38,038 nucleotides of DNA. It comes from an uncultured Salinimicrobium sp. (GTDB lineage: Bacteria > Bacteroidota > Bacteroidia > Flavobacteriales > Flavobacteriaceae). The position numbers were made by a program, and so were the translations under genes. The stretch lies in contig CAMPKA010000025.1 of assembly GCA_946887075.1 (NCBI GenBank), positions 1 to 38,038 on the forward strand, given 5' to 3'. Of this stretch, positions 32,621 through 38,038 are shown one piece after another (the stretch's first letter is position 1; every line of letters starts with the position of its first letter). Under the pieces are notes generated by a model. The model was not told the DNA's origin. It did no database searches and worked only from the letters and a program-made list of their open reading frames with translations.

Positions 32621-34725
32621 ATCCTTTCCTTTTCGGTTTCAAGTTTGTTCAGGTAATACTCATAGAGTTTGAACTGAGATCGAAGAGGTGGTTCTCCATT
32701 CTGACGATAGGCGTTGTCCTGCTTTTCAGAAATGACTCTCGCTTTGACATTGTCCCGCCAGCAGATCTCAAAGGTTTCCATCAGTTCCTCCTGAATGGTC
32801 GTATCATATATGGGACAGCTGATTTCCACCCGATAATCCAGGTTTCTGGTCATCCAGTCCGCTGAGGAGATGTATACCCGCGGAAGACCTTCATTTTCAA
32901 AAATAAAAATCCTTGGGTGTTCCAGAAATTTATCCACAATGCTGATCACCTCGATATTCTCGCTCATTCCGTTTACACCGGGAATCAGGCAGCAAATCCC
33001 TCTTACAATCAGCCGAATCCTGACCCCTGCCCTGCTCGCCTCATAAAGCTTATCGATAAGGTTAAAATCAGAAAGGCTATTGAGCTTAAGCCTGATCCCG
33101 GAAGTTTTCCCCTCTTTAGCATTATCGATCTCGGTCTGGATCAGCTTGAGCAATCCGGTCCGCGTATAGTGCGGAGAGACGATCAGGTGTTTATACCTGC
33201 TCACTTTATAATTTACTTCAAAGAAGTCAAAAACTTTGTTGACCTCTTTGAGAATTTCCTGATGTGACGTAAAAAGGGTCAGGTCGGTGTATACCCTTGC
33301 AGTGGTTTCATTGAGGTTTCCCGTGCTGATGAACCCATAGCGCCTGATCTTTCCGGCCTCCAGCCTTTCGATCACGCAGGCCTTGCAATGTACTTTGAGA
33401 CCTTTGACACCAAAGATCAGGTTCACCCCTTCCTGCTGCATCTGTTCCGCATAGTTGATATTGGCAACTTCGTCGAAGCGGGCACGAATCTCGATCTGGA
33501 CCGTTACCTTTTTTCCATTCTTAACGGCATTGATCAATGAGCTGGCGATATGGGAAATTTTGGCGAGCCTGTAGATCGTGATTTTGATCGATTTAACCGC
33601 CGGGTCAAGGGCAGCCTCCCTCAGAAATTTCACCGTGTAAGAGAAGGACTGGTAGGGCGTATGGAGGAGGTAGTCCCGATTGGCGATCTCCCTTAAAAGA
33701 CTCCCCTGGAGTACAAGCCCCGGAACCAGAAGGGGTTCATACTGGCGATACTGCAGGGCAGCCGGTCCAATGCTGGGGAAATTCCGGTAATCTCTCCTGT
33801 TATGGTATCGTCCCCCTGGAATAATACTGTCCGTAACATCAATTCCCATCTTGCGCATCAGGTACTGAAGCGTATCCTGTTCGATGTTCATGTCATACAC
33901 AAAACGAACTGGCTCTCCTTCTATCCGGTCCTTGACGCTACTGGATATTTTCTCGATAAAGGACTTGCTCAGATCACTGTCGATATCCAGTTCGGCATCC
34001 CTGGTGATCTTGATCATGTGAGCAGTCACGCTTTCGTATTCAAAGATGTTGAAGATAGAATGAAGGTGGTATCGGATCAGGTCATCGAGCAGAATGATAT
34101 ATTGTTTGTCTCCCTCCTTAGGCAGGACTACAAAACGTTCAATGGTTCGCGGTATCTCGATCAGCACGTATTTCTTCTCGCGCGTCTGAGGGTGAATTTC
34201 CTGTCCATTGCTTTTTGCCGGAACTCCGTTCTTCATGACCATCTTCACGGCAAGATATGCTGCGCTATCCTTTAGACGGGGTATTTCCGTCAGATCGTTC
34301 AGTATAATGGTAACCAGTGCAGGACTGACCTTCTGCAGGAAAAAATTGCGGAGAAAGGATTTCTGGCTCTCCTGAACCTGCTGTTCATTGATGATAAAGA
34401 TATCGTGTTCCTCAAGTTTCTTGTGGATGGTGTCCAGAATACTGAGGCTTTCGCTTTGCTGGTCGATCACAATTTGAGTGATCTCTTCCAGAAGCCGTGC
34501 TGCCTTTATTCCTCCAAGTACGCTTTTACCTCCTTTTCCTGCCAGGTCGATCCTCTTGATAGTCGCATACCGGACTTTGAAGAATTCATCCAGGTTATTG
34601 GAAAATATCCCTAGAAAACGAAGCCGCTCTATCAGGGGTACGGATTCATCGGCAGCTTCCTGGAGCACCCGTGCATTAAATTGAAGCCAACTAAGCTCCC
34701 TGTTGATATACCTGTTTTTCTCCAT
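32617..34725 (-). CDS. ppk1: Polyphosphate kinase 1
   Basis: 702 residues, normal length. 'YINRELSWLQFNARVLQEA' (6-24) opens the N-terminal domain. The autophosphorylated histidine is H446 in 'GVKGLKVHCKACVIE', and the second active-site histidine is H603 in 'FLEHPRIFIFEN'. 'GFISTGNLNETTARVYTDL' (464-482) and 'SSADWMTRNLDYRVE' (620-634) are the other PLD-like motifs. It polymerises ATP gamma-phosphate into polyphosphate reversibly and is associated with the inner membrane. It lies directly behind the SixA-like gene (adjacent codons) and overlaps ppx by 4 bases, so the set is one operon. Confidence 0.97.
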   Translation of the reverse strand: MEKNRYINRELSWLQFNARVLQEAADESVPLIERLRFLGIFSNNLDEFFKVRYATIKRIDLAGKGGKSVLGGIKAARLLEEITQIVIDQQSESLSILDTIHKKLEEHDIFIINEQQVQESQKSFLRNFFLQKVSPALVTIILNDLTEIPRLKDSAAYLAVKMVMKNGVPAKSNGQEIHPQTREKKYVLIEIPRTIERFVVLPKEGDKQYIILLDDLIRYHLHSIFNIFEYESVTAHMIKITRDAELDIDSDLSKSFIEKISSSVKDRIEGEPVRFVYDMNIEQDTLQYLMRKMGIDVTDSIIPGGRYHNRRDYRNFPSIGPAALQYRQYEPLLVPGLVLQGSLLREIANRDYLLHTPYQSFSYTVKFLREAALDPAVKSIKITIYRLAKISHIASSLINAVKNGKKVTVQIEIRARFDEVANINYAEQMQQEGVNLIFGVKGLKVHCKACVIERLEAGKIRRYGFISTGNLNETTARVYTDLTLFTSHQEILKEVNKVFDFFEVNYKVSRYKHLIVSPHYTRTGLLKLIQTEIDNAKEGKTSGIRLKLNSLSDFNLIDKLYEASRAGVRIRLIVRGICCLIPGVNGMSENIEVISIVDKFLEHPRIFIFENEGLPRVYISSADWMTRNLDYRVEISCPIYDTTIQEELMETFEICWRDNVKARVISEKQDNAYRQNGEPPLRSQFKLYEYYLNKLETEKERI

Positions 34726-35214
34726 CTATCTGAGGTTTTTCGGGAACAGATAAAGAAATGTCCGAGCAGTTTCAATATCCTGCCATGACGCTGCATCCTG
34801 GAAATCCAGCACCACCAGTCCGGTGGTAGGGATATTATCGAAAAACTGGTCTCCGAGATTGTTTGCAAGATCGGTGAGGGCGGGATTATGGCCAAAGATC
34901 ATAAGCACATCCTGCTTCTCACCCGAATTTAGAATGATCCTCCTGAGAACTTCTGCACTAAAAGTATATAACTCCGGCCGTACTTCAAATCGGGATTCCG
35001 CAACTCCCAGGGATTCCTGAAACAACCTTGCAGTGGTAAGGGCCCTTTTGGCATTACTGCTCCATACGGCTCCTTCGAAGCTCATCTGCTTACGCAGCGC
35101 CTCCGATACCAAGGCTGCATCCTTATAAGCTCTCTTTTTTAAAGGCCGCTCCTCATCAGGAAGGTCGTATTCCCAGGAGGATTTACCATGCCGTACCAAT
35201 ATCAGTCTTTTCAT
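34726..35214 (-). CDS. SixA-like phosphohistidine phosphatase (histidine phosphatase superfamily)
   Basis: 162 residues, cytosolic. Catalytic 'LVRHGKSSWEYD' (R8, H9, G10), 'SSNAKRALTTA' (52-62), 'ELYTFS' (81-86) and 'FGHNPALTDLA' with H109. It has the short core of SixA without a large insertion. SixA in E. coli dephosphorylates phosphohistidine in ArcB and the PTS protein NPr; here the target is unknown. It sits between pdxH (3-base gap) and ppk1 (no gap), so it is co-transcribed with a kinase that itself forms a phosphohistidine. Confidence 0.88.
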   Translation of the reverse strand: MKRLILVRHGKSSWEYDLPDEERPLKKRAYKDAALVSEALRKQMSFEGAVWSSNAKRALTTARLFQESLGVAESRFEVRPELYTFSAEVLRRIILNSGEKQDVLMIFGHNPALTDLANNLGDQFFDNIPTTGLVVLDFQDAASWQDIETARTFLYLFPKNLR

Positions 35215-35217
35215 ATG

Positions 35218-35862
35218 TTATGGTGCTAGTCGGTCGATTTTCCAGGTATCGCCCTCTTTACTGTAATAGATCCGGTCATGAAGCCGATTCGGCCTTCCCT
35301 GCCAGAATTCGAATTCGGAAGGCAGCACTTTATACCCCCCCCAGTGGGGCGGCCTTGGAATCTCCTTCTTCTCATACTGCTTTTCCAGGAGCTTTAGTTT
35401 TTGCTCAAGCACATCCCGTTGAGGAATCACAGCGCTCTGTTCTGATACCCATGCCCCAAGTTGGCTCCCCCGGGGGCGAGACCGGAAATAATTATCCGCG
35501 CTTTCGGGAGAAGTTTTCCTTGCCAGCCCCTTAATGATCACCTGGCGTTCGGAGCGCGGCCAGAAAAAAGACAGGCAAACCTTCGGATTATTCTCGATGG
35601 ATCGACCTTTTTCAGACTGATAGTTCGTGTAGAAGACAAAGCCTTCGCGATCGAATTCCTTGAGAAGGACTACTCGGGAACGGGGATAGCCATCTAATCC
35701 GATTGTGGAAAGACTCATCGTATTGACTTCCTCGACTTCCATATTGGCTTCCGTTTCCCTGAACCAGCCATAAAACATCTCGAAAGGGTCACGTGGAATC
35801 TCCTCTTCCAGAAGCTGATGCTTCTGGTAAAGCTTCCGGTAATCCTGAAGGTTCTTTTTCAT
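35218..35862 (-). CDS. pdxH: Pyridoxamine 5'-phosphate oxidase
   Basis: 214 residues, typical. FMN-binding motifs 'RVVLLKEFD' (63-71), 'FYTNYQSEKGRSIE' (77-90), 'FFWPRSERQVII' (99-110), 'RPRGSQLGAWVSEQS' (129-143) and the C-terminal 'WQGRPNRLHDRI' (187-198). It oxidises pyridoxamine/pyridoxine phosphate to pyridoxal phosphate with oxygen. It is the first gene of the minus-strand operon ending in ppx. Upstream, TAAATTGG (minus strand) near 35870 is a weak -7-like match, so the promoter is uncertain. Confidence 0.96.
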   Translation of the reverse strand: MKKNLQDYRKLYQKHQLLEEEIPRDPFEMFYGWFRETEANMEVEEVNTMSLSTIGLDGYPRSRVVLLKEFDREGFVFYTNYQSEKGRSIENNPKVCLSFFWPRSERQVIIKGLARKTSPESADNYFRSRPRGSQLGAWVSEQSAVIPQRDVLEQKLKLLEKQYEKKEIPRPPHWGGYKVLPSEFEFWQGRPNRLHDRIYYSKEGDTWKIDRLAP

Positions 35863-36423
35863 AATGCCAATTTACGGGATTTAGAGGTAATCCCTAAACA
35901 ACTATGTCCAGAATTACGGGTTGACGTAGGAAGGTGTTGCAACATCCCAAAATTGCGCCGCTCCTTTCGAGTAAAATGTAAAATAAAGATTCTTATCAGA
36001 ATTCTTAAAAATTTAAAAAAAGGAGCATCTCCTAAAAGCTCACCAACATTGGAAAAAAACAGAAGATGGAAGCTGAAGTCTATCTCTAGAGCCCCGAATT
36101 TCAGGCATTAAGACCTTATGATTGTGTAGTTTGTCTGTAAAATCTCACACTACATCTAAAAGATTTCTATTTTCTTTTTTTAACAGATTATCGCAGTAAT
36201 TTTACTTCACAGATACTGAATAAAGTGCCCCAAAAAGACCTTTAGATCTTTCCCCAACGATCCCTGTATTTGTAAGAAAAGAGAATGAAATTTTCAGATT
36301 ACCCTCTCCAAAAAGGGTAAAATGAACTTAACCGATAGACACAAAAAATAACGAAAAAACTGAAGAATTTCGGCCTTTGAAATCCGAAATATCTGAGGCT
36401 ACAATAATTCAAACATCACGCGT
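35863..36423. other. 561-base AT-rich intergenic region
   Basis: No gene I can support lies here. It is clearly richer in A and T than the flanking genes, with several A- and T-runs and a few short weak hairpins (for example AGGAG-CAT-CTCCT near 36021). No perfect TAnnTTTG element appears; near matches are seen near 36125 and 36265. It presumably carries the divergent control region for pdxH and the large adhesin gene. Confidence 0.6.
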
Positions 36424-38038
36424 ATGGATTGGAAAACTACTCTCGAAAAAATATTCCTGCAGTACATCCCAACTAGAAAGAGTTACTCTAGGAATGGTAA
36501 TTCCAGTTTTTGTCCTGGAGGCCAAATCAGGCCCTTGCTGGTCCTTTTTCTATTGGTCACCTCTTTTGCCAAGGCGCAGACGACGCAGGTTATAGTCGGA
36601 GACGACTGTATCACCTTCGACAGCTGTCCGGCTGATCAGGTAATTTGTGCCTCTGAAACCCCCGAAGGTTTCGGTGCAATAGTGAACTGGACCACCCCAA
36701 TCATCACGCAAAACTGTACCGGAAACGGCCATCAGGGAAATTTTCAAATGCTCTTCGAGCTAAACGAAAACCTGCTTAACCGGGATTGTTGGGAATTCAA
36801 CTGGATCAGCCGTGTCGGTGGAAATGGTGGCCACATTAAGTTGTTCTCGGGAAGCGATGATCTGAATATTGACAAGTCTTTTATCACCACTCCCTATATG
36901 GTACTTAAGGATGGAGCGGAAACCTCTTTTGAGGTCAATTATTCCAAGCCTCCTGGAAATAAGGAAAATTATACCTATACCATTCAGCTTTTCCTGGTTG
37001 ACGAAAACGGAGTGGAATATCCCAGTGGAGATCCTATTCAGGTTACCAAGGATCAGAAAACCTATACCTTTTATACGCAAAATCCAGGGGACACCGGAGG
37101 AGTTTTCAGGTTAAAGTACGTGTTTGATTATACCGGCGATACCCCCTCCAATGCCAATACCGGGGATACTCTTATTGCTGTAGACGGAATTCTTAATGAT
37201 AATGAGGGCTGTGATGCAGGTATTGATTTTGTAGTCACAGGACCAAGCCAGGGATATTATCCGGTAGGTTCACATGATCTACAGTATGTAGCTACCTACA
37301 GGTCTCCTAATGGAGAGGTCAAGACCAAAACCTGCAGTTTCAACATTACTGTCGTAGGAATGGATCTGGAGTTTACAGGGGTTACAGACTCGGATTGTAA
37401 CGGAGAAGGCGGTTCCTTTACTGCCGTTGCAACAGGAGTTAACCAAAGTACCGATGGACCCTTTACCTATAGTTTGGATGGAGTAAATTTTTCTGAAGAA
37501 AACCAGTTCAGTGACCTTAGTCCCGGAACCTATGAAGTAAGTGCAAAGGATCCCTCAGGTTGCATTCACTCTGAAGAAGTGATCATCGGATCGTCCTCGG
37601 ATACTGAAAATCCGACAATCACCTGTCCTGCAGATTTAATGAACGTAAGCAGTGACAGTGCCAATTGTTTTGCAAGTAACGTGGATCTGGGAACTCCAGT
37701 CGTGGCTGACAATTGTTCAGCTACTGATGCGTTGGTAGTGACCAATAATGCGCCAGCTACTTTCCCTTTAGGACAAACCGTCGTAACCTGGACAGTCACC
37801 GACGAATCAGGAAATCAGGCGACATGTACACAGACGGTAAATGTAGTTGACACCACCGCTCCTGTTGCACCACAACTGGCAGATGTGACCGGAGAATGTT
37901 CCGCCACTGCTACTGTTCCTACCACCACAGACAACTGCGGGGGGACCATAACAGGAACCACTGAGGATGCACTGACTTATACTACTCAGGGAACCCACGT
38001 GATCACCTGGAGCTTTGATGACGGAAACGGCAATGTGA
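36424..38038 (+). CDS. Large secreted adhesin-like protein with SprB-like and HYR repeats (5' part, runs off the window)
   Basis: 538 codons are open to the right edge, with no stop. ATG 36424 is the only in-frame ATG after the last upstream stop (36394). The N-terminus has a long basic, partly polar leader (1-35), then a hydrophobic core 'IRPLLVLFLLVTSFAKA' with cleavage after A51. Residues about 52-310 are a beta-rich N-terminal region containing 'GGVFRLKYVFDYTG'. About 316-389 resembles a SprB repeat ('GPFTYSLDGVNFSEENQFSD', 'LSPGTYEVSAKDPSGC'). About 393-476 is a HYR domain ('PTITCPADL', 'VVADNCSATDA', 'FPLGQTVVTWTVTDESGN'); a second HYR-like unit begins at about 477 ('DNCGGTITGTT', 'TQGTHVITWSFDDGNGN') and continues off the edge. 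It is a surface protein of the type secreted by the type IX system, whose C-terminal sorting domain would lie outside the window. Confidence 0.85.
   Translation, partial: MDWKTTLEKIFLQYIPTRKSYSRNGNSSFCPGGQIRPLLVLFLLVTSFAKAQTTQVIVGDDCITFDSCPADQVICASETPEGFGAIVNWTTPIITQNCTGNGHQGNFQMLFELNENLLNRDCWEFNWISRVGGNGGHIKLFSGSDDLNIDKSFITTPYMVLKDGAETSFEVNYSKPPGNKENYTYTIQLFLVDENGVEYPSGDPIQVTKDQKTYTFYTQNPGDTGGVFRLKYVFDYTGDTPSNANTGDTLIAVDGILNDNEGCDAGIDFVVTGPSQGYYPVGSHDLQYVATYRSPNGEVKTKTCSFNITVVGMDLEFTGVTDSDCNGEGGSFTAVATGVNQSTDGPFTYSLDGVNFSEENQFSDLSPGTYEVSAKDPSGCIHSEEVIIGSSSDTENPTITCPADLMNVSSDSANCFASNVDLGTPVVADNCSATDALVVTNNAPATFPLGQTVVTWTVTDESGNQATCTQTVNVVDTTAPVAPQLADVTGECSATATVPTTTDNCGGTITGTTEDALTYTTQGTHVITWSFDDGNGNV

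Noticed and set aside
35818..36111. 97-codon plus-strand ORF running from the pdxH start into the AT-rich gap.
   Set aside because: It begins inside pdxH on the opposite strand, is lysine and leucine rich as expected of AT-rich noncoding DNA, and shows no domain.
1..38038. CRISPR array, tRNA, rRNA, complete insertion sequence or phage genes.
   Set aside because: No regularly spaced repeats, no cloverleaf with anticodon and no transposase, integrase or phage structural gene could be recognised by eye; a tool-based scan would be needed to exclude faint cases.

Overview
The window is a contiguous stretch of chromosome from a member of the Bacteroidota, most likely a marine-type Flavobacteriaceae of moderate GC. 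The evidence is the set of -7 promoter elements of the form TAnnTTTG, the lack of strong Shine-Dalgarno sequences, the lineage-typical proteins (DUF2520, DUF3822, DUF2911, CcsBA fusion, dnaX without the zinc module, HYR/SprB-type adhesin) and two KDO genes, which indicate a Gram-negative envelope. No species can be named from the sequence alone.

Layout. (1) 1-1255 is a visibly AT-rich accessory patch: an excisionase-type HTH protein overlapping a PIN-domain protein (probable antitoxin/toxin pair), followed by broken pieces of the 3' end (domains V/VI) of a group II intron. (2) 1256-5826, minus strand: a TlpA-like thioredoxin lipoprotein, then histidine ammonia-lyase translationally coupled to the bifunctional NAD(P)HX repair enzyme. 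(3) 5961-11647, plus strand: gcvT, an SDR-like protein with a TTG start, pterin dehydratase, YebC/PmpR with a strong terminator, a cation diffusion facilitator, a NYN-LOTUS RNA-metabolism protein and a pirin. (4) 11858-15079, minus: the CcsB-CcsA cytochrome c maturation fusion. (5) 15203-18316, plus: a tight five-gene operon (DUF2520 dehydrogenase-like, KdsC phosphatase, a small SMR exporter, UbiA prenyltransferase, Maf), then a small MscS channel with its own promoter. (6) 19022-23314, plus: secreted PIG-L deacetylase, a 35-residue membrane miniprotein, and a sodium:solute symporter, joined by a 4-base overlap and a 1-base gap. (7) 23576-26691, minus: DUF2911 protein, KdsB, RecD/Dda-like helicase. 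(8) 26807-28804, plus: membrane-anchored unknown protein, DUF3822, RsmD; the RNase P RNA gene (rnpB, minus) ends directly against rsmD. (9) 29311-31722, plus: dnaX and miaE. (10) 31709-35862, minus: an operon read pdxH, sixA-like phosphatase, ppk1, ppx, i.e. polyphosphate making and breaking. (11) 36424 to the right edge, plus: the first 538 codons of a large secreted adhesin with SprB-like and HYR repeats, behind a 561-base AT-rich leader region.

Most of this is housekeeping and envelope biology (KDO supply, cytochrome c maturation, lipid prenylation, nucleotide and cofactor clean-up). The less ordinary points are the deacetylase/miniprotein/symporter module, the SMR exporter locked into the kdsC-ubiA-maf operon, the phosphohistidine phosphatase adjoining a histidine-phosphorylated polyphosphate kinase, the scrambled group II intron end beside a toxin-antitoxin pair, and the terminator sitting almost on the start codon of the cation transporter. 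I see no CRISPR array, no tRNA or rRNA, no complete insertion sequence and no clear undescribed defence system.
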